Positions 25,311 through 35,717 of a stretch of DNA of 45,056 nt are shown piece after piece. The DNA comes from Streptococcus ovis DSM 16829. Its GTDB lineage: Bacteria; Bacillota; Bacilli; Lactobacillales; Streptococcaceae. Position 1 is the stretch's first letter. Each line of letters starts with the position of its first letter. The position numbers and the translations under genes are program-made. The stretch is taken from positions 17,217-62,272 of the forward strand of contig NZ_KB904585.1 in NCBI RefSeq assembly GCF_000380125.1, in the 5' to 3' direction. The notes under the pieces are model-generated. The model made no database searches and was not told the origin of the DNA. It worked only from the letters and a program-made list of their open reading frames with translations.

Positions 25311-26483
25311 ATGAAAAAACACTCTTCTTTATTTAAAGTATCTTTACTTTCAATTTCCCTTTTATCAGCATTAGCTCAGGCTGTATCAGCAGCTTTTCCA
25401 GCCATGTATAAATCGTTTCCAAATGAAAGCGTTGCTGCAATTGAAACGTTGGGAACAATTCCCAATTTTGGAACTCTCTTTGGTTTATTAGTAAGTCCAT
25501 TCCTTATTCGTTTGACAAATAAAAAGACAACCGTTTTAATAGGGTTACTACTTGCTCTTATAAGTGGGGTCTTTCCCATGATAGCAACGAGCTACTTCCA
25601 AATTCTCATTTCTCGTATATTTTTAGGTATTGGAATGGGACTATTTGCTTCTTTGGCAGTCAGTATGATTGCTGATTATTTTGAGGGTGATGAGTTATCA
25701 TCCATGCTCGGTTTTCAAAATGCGATGGGAAGTGTCGGTAGTGGACTCTGCTCACTAGCTCTTGGTTATCTATTAACTTTTGGCTGGCAAGCAGCCTTTT
25801 CAATCTATTTCTTAGCAATACCAGCTATTATCCTTTTTGCAGTATTTGTTCCTTCTGATAAAAAAGTAATTCCTGAGAAGGTTACTTCAGAAGAAAAAGT
25901 TGTAACCAAACAAAAATTAACTCTCCCAGTTTTTCTTATTGCAGCAGTTTTATTTCTCTTCTTTATTTTTTTGGTTCCAATGAGTTATAAAATGCCTCAG
26001 CTAGTCGTCAGTAAAGAAATCGGTACAGCAAGTGATGCATCGACAATCTATGGTATCTTCACTCTGATTGGCATCCCAGTATCAATTGGTTATGGTTATT
26101 TAAAATCTAAAATTGGACAAAATCTTTACCCTCTCAGTTTGTTATGTTTAGCCGTTGGTTTTGGAATGATGGGCATGACAACTAATTTAATGTTAATTTA
26201 CTTAGCTGGAATTATTAACGGAATTGGTTTTGGATTAGCTGTTCCGTTTGGATATAACTGGATTAGTGAGGTTGCAGAAAAAAATTCTATTAACTTAGCA
26301 ACAACAGTAGCTCTATTGAGCATTAATATGGGAGTTTTTCTTTCGCCAGTTGTAATAAATGGCTTAGGTGCTTTCTTGACAAATGGTCAACCTGATAGTT
26401 TAATGTATCTTTCAGCAATTGGATTCGTTAGTTTGATGGTTGTCGTAAAAACTCTTCAAATATTTTTGACAAAAAATAAGTAG
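25311..26483 (+). CDS. MFS transporter
   Basis: A 390-residue membrane protein with about twelve hydrophobic segments. It has the cytoplasmic loop RLTNKKTTVLIG after TM2 (a variant of motif A) and the segment SRIFLGIGMGLFASLAVSMIADYFEGDE, typical of drug/metabolite MFS exporters. A central hydrophilic loop (about 185-205, DKKVIPEKVTSEEKVVTKQK) divides the halves. It is translated just after the beta-lactamase-like hydrolase (GGAGGATG before the ATG), so hydrolase and transporter probably handle the same compound. The substrate cannot be read. Confidence 0.88.
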   Translation: MKKHSSLFKVSLLSISLLSALAQAVSAAFPAMYKSFPNESVAAIETLGTIPNFGTLFGLLVSPFLIRLTNKKTTVLIGLLLALISGVFPMIATSYFQILISRIFLGIGMGLFASLAVSMIADYFEGDELSSMLGFQNAMGSVGSGLCSLALGYLLTFGWQAAFSIYFLAIPAIILFAVFVPSDKKVIPEKVTSEEKVVTKQKLTLPVFLIAAVLFLFFIFLVPMSYKMPQLVVSKEIGTASDASTIYGIFTLIGIPVSIGYGYLKSKIGQNLYPLSLLCLAVGFGMMGMTTNLMLIYLAGIINGIGFGLAVPFGYNWISEVAEKNSINLATTVALLSINMGVFLSPVVINGLGAFLTNGQPDSLMYLSAIGFVSLMVVVKTLQIFLTKNK

Positions 26484-26824
26484 CAAACCTGTGAGATAAA
26501 GTAAGTATATCAAACTTATTTCAAAAACTTAATATCTGTTGATTATGATTTACTATTGATATAGAAACTGCTATTCATTAAGGTGGACATTGCTACTCTT
26601 GAGTAAAAAAGTAGTCTGACTGAACCACTCCTTATAAAATAGATAATAAAACAGTCTCGACCTCATTTTAATGAGGTCGAGACTGTTTTTAGCTCTTTTA
26701 ATTGTTAGTTTAATCTATCACTCACTTTAGAGAATGAGAACAAGCTTATTTTCTAGCTCTTTCACACGCCATCTTTTCAACATTAGATAGCGTGTTTTGG
26801 TTGTAAATCATATGACCACCAATA
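26484..26824. other. Intergenic region between the MFS gene and flotillin
   Basis: A 341-base gap. It holds the long perfect inverted repeat at 26648-26689. A 21-codon minus-strand reading frame (26746-26811) follows the flotillin stop, with a GGTGG before its ATG. It is too short to claim as a gene. Nothing else was recognised. Confidence 0.4.
26648..26689. terminator. 19-base perfect inverted repeat, probable bidirectional terminator
   Basis: AAAACAGTCTCGACCTCAT (26648-26666), TTTA, ATGAGGTCGAGACTGTTTT (26671-26689). The A and T runs at the ends give terminator form on both strands. It sits about 165 bases past the MFS stop and about 135 bases beyond the flotillin stop on the other strand. 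Confidence 0.7.
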
Positions 26825-28276
26825 TTATTCGATGGCGTCTTTAACTCCTTTTTCTACCGCATTTTCAATGATAGGACTGCTGGTTTTAATTCCTACCAAA
26901 GTGTTAATCAATTGTTTGACATCTAACCCTACTGCATCATTTAAACCAGCTTGGACTTGCGTCATAGACTTGGTAATGTCTTCTACCATCTTGGCAGAAT
27001 TTCCTTCACCGTACATGGTGATCGAATCGATTTGTGCCAATGGTTCTGCAACCGCACGCGCCACATCAGGAAGCGCATTGAAGTACATTTCAAGGACGGC
27101 AGCTTGGTTCATTTTCGCCATAGCTTCAGCTTTTTTTTCAAGACCTTCTGCCTCGGCTTTTAGCTTGGCTGCAATGGCTGCTGCTTCGGCTTCCCCTTTA
27201 GCACGGATACCGTCAGCTTCAGCTAACATAGCTTCCTTATCGGCTTGGGCTTGTTGCGTCCGTTCATAAGCTTCCGCTTCTACTTCCTTTTGGCGTTTGA
27301 AGAGGTCCGCTTGCGCCTTTTGCTCCTGAGCATAGCGTTCCGCATCAGCTTGGGCCTTGATTTCTGCCTCCAAGGATTGACGGCGTACTTTTACTTCTTG
27401 CTCTTTGACCAGCGCTTCTTGCTCTTGCTTGACAATGTTGGCTTCAGCTGTTTCACGCTCAATATCCTTACGTTGAATTTGTTGTTGGATAGAGTAGGCG
27501 GCATCGGCTTTGGCAGTTTCAGTGTCTGCTTCGGCTTTCAAAGCAGCTTGGCGTTTTGCCAGTTCCGTTTGCTTTTGGGCAATTTCCAAATCAGCCGCCA
27601 CACGGGCATCATTGGCTAATTTATCAGAAGCAGCTTGTTGCTCTGCGATTTCTTGTTGGGCACGGGCCTTCGCCTTTGCAGCTTCCTTACGAATTTGCTC
27701 TGTATTGTCAATCCCGAGGTTTTCAATGACTCCTTTTTCATCAATCAAACCTTGGATATTGAAGGCAACGATCTCCAGACCCATTTCTTCCAAGTCTTTG
27801 GTTGCATTTTCTTGCACCTTTTCAGAGAAGCTAGCACGGTTGGTTACGATAGCTTCCAATTTCATCTGACCGATGATGGCACGTAAGTGACCTTCTAAGG
27901 TATCACGTACTTCATCCGCAATCTCTTCCTGTTTCTTATAGAGGAAGTTTCGAGTCGCAGATTGGAATAGCTCCGGACGGTCCGTCCCGATTTTAACCTT
28001 AACAGCAGCGTCTACTTTAACATTGATATAGTCATTGGTCGGTACGAAATCTGTTGTCTTCGCATCCACTGAAATCATCCCTGCTGTCATAGAGTCCACA
28101 CGTTCCAAAATCGGCATTTTCCAGCCAGTCTTCCCTTGAATGACCCGCTGACCACGAGGCCCTGAAATCACCTTGATTTCACCTGGCGATGCAGACACAA
28201 AACCTGCTAGGAAAATAGCTAGCACAAGGACAACCACTATCACAATGAAGATGATAGGCAAAAATGAAGAGAACAT
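26825..28276 (-). CDS. floT: Flotillin-like membrane scaffold protein
   Basis: A 483-residue SPFH/flotillin-family protein of membrane microdomains. An N-terminal hydrophobic segment (about 5-27) is followed by an SPFH/PHB domain (about 30-200), including SPGEIKVISGPRGQRVIQGKTG. A long Ala/Glu/Lys-rich coiled coil (about 195-390, with repeated QAxAD and KAEAE words) and a C-terminal ISPIIE-type region end it. GGAAGGA lies before the ATG. It separates recR from the accessory block and ddl. The role in cargo organisation is inferred from the family. Confidence 0.88.
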   Translation of the reverse strand: MFSSFLPIIFIVIVVVLVLAIFLAGFVSASPGEIKVISGPRGQRVIQGKTGWKMPILERVDSMTAGMISVDAKTTDFVPTNDYINVKVDAAVKVKIGTDRPELFQSATRNFLYKKQEEIADEVRDTLEGHLRAIIGQMKLEAIVTNRASFSEKVQENATKDLEEMGLEIVAFNIQGLIDEKGVIENLGIDNTEQIRKEAAKAKARAQQEIAEQQAASDKLANDARVAADLEIAQKQTELAKRQAALKAEADTETAKADAAYSIQQQIQRKDIERETAEANIVKQEQEALVKEQEVKVRRQSLEAEIKAQADAERYAQEQKAQADLFKRQKEVEAEAYERTQQAQADKEAMLAEADGIRAKGEAEAAAIAAKLKAEAEGLEKKAEAMAKMNQAAVLEMYFNALPDVARAVAEPLAQIDSITMYGEGNSAKMVEDITKSMTQVQAGLNDAVGLDVKQLINTLVGIKTSSPIIENAVEKGVKDAIE

Positions 28277-28335
28277 ATCCTTCCTCCCAAACGTTTATTT
28301 TTTAGGGATATTATACCATATTTCCAATAAAAGAA

Positions 28336-28366
28336 AAGAAAAAGCAAGAAATCCTTGCTTTTTCTT
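28336..28366 (-). terminator. Terminator after pbp2b-recR
   Basis: AAGAAAAAGCAAG (28336-28348), AAATC, CTTGCTTTTTCTT (28354-28366), a perfect 13-pair stem touching the recR stop codon. On the minus strand it is followed by TTCTTTTATT. Confidence 0.75.
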
Positions 28367-28962
28367 CAGAGTTCCGTTCGATTTTCAATCGCACGCAGAA
28401 GGGTCACTTCATCTGCATATTCGATATCTGCTCCTACTGCCAAACCACGTGCCAATCTCGTCACTTTAATACCTGCAGGCTTGAGAACACGTGAAATATA
28501 CATAGCTGTCGCTTCACCATCTGCCGTTGCATTAGTGGCCACAATCACCTCGTCTACTTCGCTGTCCATCAGTCGTGTAATCAGTGTTTTTAGATTAATG
28601 TCATCTGGCCCGATGCCATTCATAGGAGAAATGAGACCATGCAAAACGTGATAGAGACCGTGGTATTCCTGGATATTTTCCATAGCAGACACATCTCGAC
28701 TATCTTCTACAATAAGAACCGTCGTTTGATCACGCGTCTCATCTTGACAGATGGCACAAGGGTCTAGGTCTGTCAAATTCCCACAGACCGTACAATAGGT
28801 TAGTTCTCGCTTAGCTGCGAGCAAATTTTTAGCAAATTCATTGACCACTTCATCCTCCATACCGATGGTATAAAAAGCTAGACGAGTCGCCGTTTTAATC
28901 CCAATACCGGGAAGTTTTGAATACGATTCAATCAATTTTGAAATAGGGGTTGGATATAACAT
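28366..28962 (-). CDS. recR: Recombination mediator RecR
   Basis: With RecF/RecO it helps load RecA on gapped DNA. It has 198 residues, the standard size. The N-terminal helix-hairpin-helix is [14 protein letters not shown] (about 16-29), the zinc site has Cys57, Cys60, Cys69 and Cys72 (CTVCGN...CAIC), and the Toprim domain carries [14 protein letters not shown] (about 83-96). It starts 8 bases after pbp2b and shares its transcript, the usual streptococcal order. Confidence 0.96.
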   Translation of the reverse strand: MLYPTPISKLIESYSKLPGIGIKTATRLAFYTIGMEDEVVNEFAKNLLAAKRELTYCTVCGNLTDLDPCAICQDETRDQTTVLIVEDSRDVSAMENIQEYHGLYHVLHGLISPMNGIGPDDINLKTLITRLMDSEVDEVIVATNATADGEATAMYISRVLKPAGIKVTRLARGLAVGADIEYADEVTLLRAIENRTEL

Positions 28963-28970
28963 AAAATTCC

Positions 28971-31043
28971 TTAATTTTTAGGGTAAAGTGAATGGTAGAG
29001 GTTGACGATTTCCGTCATAATAGACTTACTGGTTGCAGACTCCAAATCTGTCAAATTCGGCAAGACAACCGCTACTGCAATTTGTGGATGATCACTTGGA
29101 GCATAGGCAACAATATTGGTATTGACAGCAGGCAAGACTTGACCATCGGAAGTCGTTACAAAAGTTTCGGCAGTCCCTGTTTTGGCACTGATTGACAATG
29201 CTGCATTCGCCATTGCGGTTCCTGTCGTTAAACCACTTGTACCGTGGACAACACGATAAAATCCTTCACGGATAATCTCCATATTTTCAGCTGGAATGTT
29301 TACTTGGTTCATTGGTTTTCCAGTAATTTTTTCGACCTGTTCCCCAAGACTTCCATCTTCTTTATTACTGTAGATTCCTTCTGCCAAATGTGGAGAAATT
29401 CTCGTCCCTCCATTGGCCACTGTCGCAGCATACTGTGCCATTTGCATCGGGGTATAGTTATCAAACTGCCCAAAAGCATTGGTCAAGTAATTGGAGATGC
29501 TATATTCATTAGGAATATAACCTTTTGATTCCTGTGGTAAATCAATCCCTGTTGAAACCCCTAAGCCATACTCACCAAAAGTTGCGCGTAACTGATCCAT
29601 TGACCTGGTGACTGCATCTGTCTCACTAAGAAACATTCCAGGTACATAAGGTTGTCCAATCATATTCAAAGCAATCTGCACCATGTAGGTATTTGAAGAA
29701 TATTGCAGAGCTTCTATCGCTGTGATGTTCCGATTCCCATAAGCCGTAAACCAAGAAGTAATTGGGGCAGAACCCGCAAACTGGATCGGCTGATCTGTTA
29801 ATACCTGATTGCCTTCAAGAACGCCTGACTCCCAGCCAGCTGTTATGGTAGCTCCCTTCACAATTGAACCTGGAACAAAGTTACTTGTAATCGTTCCAAG
29901 CGAATCTTCTGCAATACTTGGTGACCCCTTCTCATGCTTATAACCTGCCATCGCCAACACAGAACCATCCTCTGGCTTCATCACAACTGCATAGACACCA
30001 TCCGAATACAAAGCACTTCCTTTAGCAAGTTCACTCTCAAAATGACGTTTTAAAATCTCATTGACCTTATTTTGAAATTGCAAATCAATGGTCAGTTTAA
30101 TATTTTTTCCCTTATCACCTTCCTGAATCGTCTTGATGGTTTCAATCTTGCCATCACGGTCAAGGTAGATTTCTTTGACTTCTCGTTGCCCTTGTAACAT
30201 TTCTTCGTATTGTTTTTCAAGGTAGGCTGTTCCAACACGATCATTCAAGGAGTAACCTTTTGCTAAATACTCATCAGCTTCTTCTTCAGGCAAACCAGCT
30301 TGTTCTGAGGTCACCGTCCCAATAATAGAAGCAAGAGAAGTTGGTAACACCACTCGTTTCCAGTCATTTGTTGTAGAAATGCCGGGGAGTGATTTTTCAT
30401 TTGCCGCCACCATGGCGATTTGTTCTGCAGTCAGTGGATCTGTTACTAAGTGCACTGTCTCAAAATAAGGCACACCATTCATTTGTGAAAATAGTTCAAT
30501 AGCCTTACTTTCTTCTTCTGAATAGTTCAATTGGTCATCCGTTAAACTCTCTGCTGCATTCGCATAAATAATGGATTCTGCCAATAAATTACCGTCGGCA
30601 TCAAAGTGCTTTTTCTTTGGAAGTTTTCTCACCACTTCCGCATAGACAGATGGATCAGCGAGATAGTAGTCCGCCTTGTCCCTCGTCGATAAACGCACCT
30701 CCGAAACCGTCACATACTGCAGGAGTTGCTGTGCAATTTTCTTGATTTCTTCTGCCGTAATCGTGTTAGTTCGCGTAAATGAAATGACTTGTACCACCTG
30801 ATTATCAACCAAAGAAACACCCTTGGCGTCATATATTTGCCCTCTGACTGAACTATTTTTAATCGTTTTTTGGCTAGCTGTTGCCAATTTTTTAGTATAA
30901 AATTCCTGATCTACAATCTGCATATACGCCAACCGCGCAATTAAGATTGAAAATAATAAAATGACAATTGAAAATAATATATTCAATCTGCGGGGAATCA
31001 TATTATCTTCTCTGCCAACACGTGAATAATCTTTCTTTACCAC
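28971..31043 (-). CDS. pbp2B: Penicillin-binding protein 2B (class B transpeptidase)
   Basis: Membrane-anchored transpeptidase that cross-links peptidoglycan, and a main beta-lactam target. It has 690 residues from a GTG start (31041-31043), with GAGGA seven bases upstream; ATG at codon 15 (NMIPRR) is an alternative. The N-terminal cytoplasmic [11 protein letters not shown] is followed by a TM segment (about 20-42), a dimerisation domain and the transpeptidase domain with SIVK (393-396), SSN (449-451) and KTGTAE. Residues Thr479, Asn512, Glu513 and Ser515 lie at positions that I recall being altered in penicillin-nonsusceptible S. suis (see findings). It is cotranscribed with recR. Confidence 0.94.
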   Translation of the reverse strand: MVKKDYSRVGREDNMIPRRLNILFSIVILLFSILIARLAYMQIVDQEFYTKKLATASQKTIKNSSVRGQIYDAKGVSLVDNQVVQVISFTRTNTITAEEIKKIAQQLLQYVTVSEVRLSTRDKADYYLADPSVYAEVVRKLPKKKHFDADGNLLAESIIYANAAESLTDDQLNYSEEESKAIELFSQMNGVPYFETVHLVTDPLTAEQIAMVAANEKSLPGISTTNDWKRVVLPTSLASIIGTVTSEQAGLPEEEADEYLAKGYSLNDRVGTAYLEKQYEEMLQGQREVKEIYLDRDGKIETIKTIQEGDKGKNIKLTIDLQFQNKVNEILKRHFESELAKGSALYSDGVYAVVMKPEDGSVLAMAGYKHEKGSPSIAEDSLGTITSNFVPGSIVKGATITAGWESGVLEGNQVLTDQPIQFAGSAPITSWFTAYGNRNITAIEALQYSSNTYMVQIALNMIGQPYVPGMFLSETDAVTRSMDQLRATFGEYGLGVSTGIDLPQESKGYIPNEYSISNYLTNAFGQFDNYTPMQMAQYAATVANGGTRISPHLAEGIYSNKEDGSLGEQVEKITGKPMNQVNIPAENMEIIREGFYRVVHGTSGLTTGTAMANAALSISAKTGTAETFVTTSDGQVLPAVNTNIVAYAPSDHPQIAVAVVLPNLTDLESATSKSIMTEIVNLYHSLYPKN

Positions 31044-31184
31044 AATCCATTCCTCGTCCTAGAAAATTTCTTTTTCATTATAACACAAAATACTATTTTA
31101 CTCATGCGGTTTTGTCATTTCTCATCTTTTGCCTCCCACATTTCAATGTCCAAATTGATTCCCAAATCAAACAAATAAAGAGCC

Positions 31185-31208
31185 AAAAAGCCATGATGAC
31201 TCATGGCT
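31185..31208 (-). terminator. Terminator of the vicRKX operon
   Basis: Minus strand AGCCATGA-GTCA-TCATGGCT followed by TTTT, 20 bases past the vicX stop. Confidence 0.75.
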
Positions 31209-31228
31209 CAATTGCTTCCTGGTATTCA

Positions 31229-32032
31229 TTAAATCCGAGTCAATGCTGTTGCAGCATCAGGTGAGGTATCGTAAATTTGAAAATCCACTCCAACACCAAG
31301 CCCTGCCTGCGTCAATTCATTGACCATGGTCATGTGTGCCAACTCTTTGATATTATTTTCCTTAGATAAATGCCCTAGGTAAATCCGCTTTGTCCGATTG
31401 CCCATTGAACGGATCATGGCATCCGCACCATCCTCATTGCATAGGTGTCCCTTATCAGATAGAATCCGTTGTTTGAGATTCCAAGAGTACGAACCTGCTC
31501 GTAAAATTTCGATATCATGATTCGACTCAATCAAGTAAGCATCTGCATTTTCCACAATCCCTGCCATCCGATCACTGACATAACCCGTATCCGTCAGCAT
31601 GACAAAGCTTTTATCATCCTTCATGAAACGATAAAATTGCGGATCGGCTGCATCATGACTCACACCGAAGGATTCGACGTCCAAATCTCCAAACGTCATC
31701 ACCTTTCCGCGTTCGAAGATATGTTTCTGTGCAAGGTCAATCTTTCCTACTTTGCTGTCCATGGCCTGCCATGTCGCTTGATTGGCATAGATATCCATCC
31801 CATATTTCCGAGCTAAAACACCGATACCATGGATGTGATCACTATGTTCATGCGTCACCAAGATGGCATCTATCTCCTCAGGCTTACGATTAATTTCAGC
31901 CAAGAGACTGGTTATCTTCTTACCTGACAGACCCGCATCTACCAAAATTTTTTTCTTCTCCGTTTCCAAATAGAAAGAATTTCCACTGGAACCCGAAGCT
32001 AAAATACTATATTGAAAACCTTTTTCTGTCAT
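31229..32032 (-). CDS. vicX: VicX/WalJ (YycJ) metallo-beta-lactamase-fold hydrolase
   Basis: A 267-residue metallo-beta-lactamase-fold protein, third gene of the vicRKX operon. The metal motif is THEHSDHIHG (about 59-68). LTDTGYVSD, ESNHD and YLGHLSKENN are further metal and family motifs. The N-terminus YSILASGSSGNSFYLET is characteristic of YycJ/WalJ. It is thought to link WalRK with DNA or wall metabolism, but its substrate is not settled. It starts six bases after vicK. Confidence 0.92.
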   Translation of the reverse strand: MTEKGFQYSILASGSSGNSFYLETEKKKILVDAGLSGKKITSLLAEINRKPEEIDAILVTHEHSDHIHGIGVLARKYGMDIYANQATWQAMDSKVGKIDLAQKHIFERGKVMTFGDLDVESFGVSHDAADPQFYRFMKDDKSFVMLTDTGYVSDRMAGIVENADAYLIESNHDIEILRAGSYSWNLKQRILSDKGHLCNEDGADAMIRSMGNRTKRIYLGHLSKENNIKELAHMTMVNELTQAGLGVGVDFQIYDTSPDAATALTRI

Positions 32033-32038
32033 CTTCTC

Positions 32039-33388
32039 CTATTCTTCCTCTGTCTCATCTTCCCAATCATCTACTGCTACATTTTTCGCATATGGTAGCA
32101 CGATGGTGAAGGTAGAACCATGTCCATACTCACTCTTCGCCCAGATAAAGCCCTTATGTTGCTTGACGATTTCCTTGGCAATGGCGAGTCCTAGACCTGT
32201 ACCGCCCTGCGCACGTGATCGTGCCTTATCTACCCGATAAAAGCGGTCAAAAATCTTCGGCAAATCTTCTTTAGGAATTCCTAGTCCCTCATCTGAAATC
32301 GATACAATCAACTGTGTATCCGTCGTCTTCATACTAAAGGTAATTTTACCGCCGTCTGGTGAATATTTGATAGCATTGTTCAAAATATTATCCAGCACTT
32401 GTGTCATCTTATCCGTATCAATCTCTACCCAAATCGGAGTAATCTTATAATCACGGATAATGGTATATTCTTTATCATTATCTTGACTCTTCATCTGGTC
32501 AAAGCGGTTGAGAATAAAGGTGACAAAAGCCGTGAAGTTGATTAACTCTACTTCCATTGTCTTCACTTGATTATCAATCCGAGATAAGCTAAGCAAATCT
32601 GAAATCATTCGCATCATCCGATTGGTTTCATCCAAGGACACCTTGACAAAACTAGGCGCCACAGCATCATTCAGAGCACCTTCATCTAATGCTTCCAAAT
32701 AGGATTTGACAGAGGTTAGTGGCGTACGCAATTCATGACTGACATTAGATACAAAGAGGCGACGTTCCCGCTCCTCCTTGGCTTGCTCAGTCATATCGTG
32801 CAAAACGACTACCAAACCTGAAATCAATCCACTCTCACTCCGAATGGTTGCAAAATTGGCTCGTAAATGAAGGTACTCTCCATTCTTATCCTCATGATCA
32901 ATCACAACTTCAGGTGTCTGCGCCAACAAATCCCGAAAACTATAGTCATCTGACAGCTCCAAAATTTCTAATAAATTCTGATGCTCTGCTTCTTTTGCAG
33001 CAATATCCAACTGCTCCTGAGCCATACCATTAATCATGATAATCCGACCCATACGATCGGTTGCAATCACGCCATCACTCATGTAAGCCAAGATAGAAGA
33101 CAGTCTGGTTTTTTCTTGTTCCAAACTATCATGAGTCAGGCGAATCACCTCTGATAAATCATTGAGCGAATTGGTCATGTCTGTAATCTCAGGGCTTCCC
33201 CGCATATCCAATATATCTGAATAATCACCTGCAATCAGTTCCTTGACCTTCTGATTTAAAATCTTGATTTGTTTATTGTCACGGTAATTCTCAATCAGCA
33301 TAAATGACAAAGCTACCACAAAGCCTACTAGAATAGCAACAAACCAAAACTCTGTCGTTGTGACTAAATAACGTAATTGATTAATCAT
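32039..33388 (-). CDS. vicK: Sensor histidine kinase VicK (WalK)
   Basis: Kinase of the essential wall-homeostasis two-component system. It has 449 residues. A single TM segment (about 14-34) with almost no extracellular part, the streptococcal VicK layout, is followed by HAMP (about 35-90), PAS (about 95-200), HisKA with His218 in SHELRTP and HATPase_c with [19 protein letters not shown] and GGTGLGLAI. The start overlaps the vicR stop by 8 bases, so the two are coupled. It likely phosphorylates Asp52 of VicR and controls murein hydrolase genes. Confidence 0.95.
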   Translation of the reverse strand: MINQLRYLVTTTEFWFVAILVGFVVALSFMLIENYRDNKQIKILNQKVKELIAGDYSDILDMRGSPEITDMTNSLNDLSEVIRLTHDSLEQEKTRLSSILAYMSDGVIATDRMGRIIMINGMAQEQLDIAAKEAEHQNLLEILELSDDYSFRDLLAQTPEVVIDHEDKNGEYLHLRANFATIRSESGLISGLVVVLHDMTEQAKEERERRLFVSNVSHELRTPLTSVKSYLEALDEGALNDAVAPSFVKVSLDETNRMMRMISDLLSLSRIDNQVKTMEVELINFTAFVTFILNRFDQMKSQDNDKEYTIIRDYKITPIWVEIDTDKMTQVLDNILNNAIKYSPDGGKITFSMKTTDTQLIVSISDEGLGIPKEDLPKIFDRFYRVDKARSRAQGGTGLGLAIAKEIVKQHKGFIWAKSEYGHGSTFTIVLPYAKNVAVDDWEDETEEE

Positions 33389-34085
33389 TTGACTTTATGT
33401 AATACCCAACTCCCCGTCTGGTCAAAATATATTCTGGCCGACTTGGGACATCTTCAATTTTTTCACGCAAGCGACGGATAGTCACATCAACAGTCCGCAC
33501 ATCTCCAAAATAATCATAGCCCCACACTGTTTCCAACAAATGGTCACGTGTCATGACTTGTCCTAAGTGATTTGCGAGATGATGTAACAGTTCAAACTCT
33601 CGATGCGTCAAATCTAGTTCTTCGCCATGTTTTTTGGCCACGAAGGCATCCGGTGAAATGACCAAATCTCCAATAACAATCTCCGTCCCTGATGGTGTCT
33701 CTAAATCCACCTGAGTTTCAGATAACTCGCTACGCCGTAAGAGTGCTTTGACACGCGCCTGTAATTCACGATTAGAAAAAGGCTTCGTTACATAATCGTC
33801 TGCACCGATTTCTAACCCAATCACCTTGTCGAATTCACTGTCCTTGGCAGACAGCATCAAGATAGGCACATTGCTCGTTTTACGGATGGTACGTGCCACC
33901 TCTAGCCCATCTAGCTCGGGTAACATCCAGTCCAAAATGACAATATCTGGCATTTCTGCTTCAAACACTTCTAAAGCTTCCCGCCCATCAAAAGCGGTTA
34001 CCACTTCATAACCTTCCCGAATCATATTAAATTTAATAATATCCGAAATCGGCTTTTCATCATCTACAATTAAAATTTTCTTCAT
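33381..34085 (-). CDS. vicR: Response regulator VicR (WalR)
   Basis: An OmpR/PhoB-family regulator of 234 residues, essential in most streptococci. The receiver domain starts [15 protein letters not shown], with the phospho-acceptor Asp52 in VILDWMLPE and Lys in VTKPFSN. The C-terminal winged helix includes [28 protein letters not shown] 34085 (AAGGAG upstream) is the family start; the longer frame to 34175 is upstream leader sequence. It is first in vicR-vicK-vicX. Confidence 0.97.
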   Translation of the reverse strand: MKKILIVDDEKPISDIIKFNMIREGYEVVTAFDGREALEVFEAEMPDIVILDWMLPELDGLEVARTIRKTSNVPILMLSAKDSEFDKVIGLEIGADDYVTKPFSNRELQARVKALLRRSELSETQVDLETPSGTEIVIGDLVISPDAFVAKKHGEELDLTHREFELLHHLANHLGQVMTRDHLLETVWGYDYFGDVRTVDVTIRRLREKIEDVPSRPEYILTRRGVGYYIKSND

Positions 34086-34113
34086 GCCATTTCTCCTTGA
34101 TGCTATTGTTTTC

Positions 34114-34122
34114 ATTATATCA
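34114..34122 (-). promoter_or_regulatory. Extended -10 promoter of vicRKX
   Basis: Minus strand TGA-TATAAT (TATAAT at 34114-34119), an extended -10 element about 30 bases upstream of the vicR start; the -35 region is A-rich and not consensus. A plus-strand TATAAT (34186-34191) drives the divergent gene debris. Confidence 0.6.
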
Positions 34123-34215
34123 AACTTCTGATTTTTTTTCATGTTACAGGGTGAGTAATTATTTTTTGTAAGCACTTTTCTCTTTTATAATGAGAATAGA
34201 AAAAAAGGAACCCTC

Positions 34216-34827
34216 ATGGTTCTAACGCTCACCTTTGCTATCCCGCTTTCATTTTGGGGACTGTCCCCGTTTTTTTGCACAGCAGTTTTTATCGCAATTT
34301 TATTGTTTGGATGTGGCATTATCATGACATATAGTATAATCCCCTCTTCTCTTTCTAGGAATAACTGGATTGACTCACTTTATTTTCTCGCTGTTCTTTC
34401 CCAATCCTTTGCTCTCTTTGGTTTCCAACACTGGGTTTTGTTTTGGGATTTGGTGATGTCGGTACACTAATTGGGAGGTTCTTAAAGAAACAACAGGAAA
34501 CACGACCAATTTAGCTCTTGGCGATAAATATCATCTCCTGTTTCATCATAGCTACCTTCTTAATAAACCCTTACTTTACCTTTGAGAATTTTAACCAGTT
34601 TCTTCAGTTCTACCTTTTTATTCCTCTTATTTTTTTGACTTAATTAATGGTTGGATTTTCTCCCCAGACAGCAAGTGGAATTCCCATGTTGTCCCGTTCT
34701 TTTTGTCTTTATCAATCTATCGATAAACGAATTCAGTTCTTCTGCTATTGTACTTCTCTATTTAGTTGCTACAGCCATCAGGACTTAGCCAGGTAAAATT
34801 CTCAAACAGAAATACAAAGAAAGCTAG
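34216..34827 (+). pseudogene. Degenerate small membrane protein gene
   Basis: The first frame (84 codons from ATG 34216, AAGGAA upstream) is almost wholly hydrophobic: three membrane segments up to FGFQHWVLFW. About 34440 the frame shifts, and a second frame continues with GFGDVGTLIGRFLKKQQ. It runs through an internal stop into further hydrophobic stretches (IISCFIIATFLINPYF, FYLFIPLIFL), and a third frame ends with AIVLLYLVATAI and PGKILKQKYKES before TAG at 34825. I read this as one inactivated membrane protein of roughly 200 residues. I do not recognise the family. The first fragment could still be translated. Confidence 0.6.
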
Positions 34828-34869
34828 GAAGTACGGAGCCCACTGAAAAAGTAAGCATCTTAATAGGTT

Positions 34870-35700
34870 TTAGAATTAGCCCCTCCTTCTAACATCTCTC
34901 CTTGGAAGGACATATTTTGCATCTCTCTATATCAAAATAATGCGTAATGATTTGATTATTCTTTTGATTTTTCTTCCCTGTCCTTGCTTTATGAATAGCC
35001 ATATATCCTTCTGGACAGACAAATAGCCCAGCGTCTTTATGAAATTCAAACGAATCCTCTTCTTTACAGTAACCTTTTTGAAACAGAAGGATTCAGTTTT
35101 GACACTAAATGAATCTTTTCTTTGCGAGCCAGCTGAATATTATCCTTTCCTGAATAAGCTGCACCACCAATAACACTCTCTATGTCTACACTATTCTCCT
35201 TGGTTTTGGCATATAATTCAAGTAAATATTTCCCATCACTTTGTTCGCCAGAAGTGACGACACAAGCAGTAATAATCCGTTCATCCGTCATAGCAATATG
35301 GCTTTTATAACTATAAAAAGAAGTATCTGAGGTCTTGTGCCCAACCCTAGCCTCTTCCTTAACAGAAGCTTCCAAGTGTTCTAGGTCATCGTCGACAGCT
35401 TCTTTAAGGTAATTGAACTTTTGAGAAACAGCTGGTAAATCCAATTGTGTTCAAGAGCAACTTGAACAGACTTCTGAATCAATAAGTTCAGTAGTTTCGT
35501 ATCTTTCATTTGAAGCTTTCTAAATTTTGTCAAAGATGATGGCTCAATCACAGAATCCTCGGGAGCTAGACCAAGAAAAAATTTAAAGGCCATATCTGAG
35601 AAGGAACGTTTCACCACATCACATCTGATAGCTTATAAATATCTTTCAACAAGAGATACTTAAACATCATAATAGGTGAATAAACCTTACGCCCAAAATC
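34870..35700 (-). pseudogene. IS1182-family transposase remnant
   Basis: Broken minus-strand frames match the IS1182 transposase in order. DFGRKVYSPIMMFKYLLLKD (about 35690-35630) is the N-terminal part. Then FKFFLGLAPEDSVIEPSSLTKFRK follows (about 35590-35520). SYKSHIAMTDERIITACVVT and ESVIGGAAYSGKDNIQLARK (35370-35110) are the catalytic core region. The C-terminal FEFHKDAGLFVCPEGYMAIH and CKICPSKERC lie at about 35050-34900. At least two frameshifts and an in-frame stop make it inactive. Confidence 0.8.
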
Positions 35701-35717
35701 GAGATGATAACTCTTTT

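Noticed and set aside
26746-26811. 21-codon minus-strand frame after flotillin
   Set aside because: GGTGG lies before its ATG, but it is too short, and no family is recognisable.
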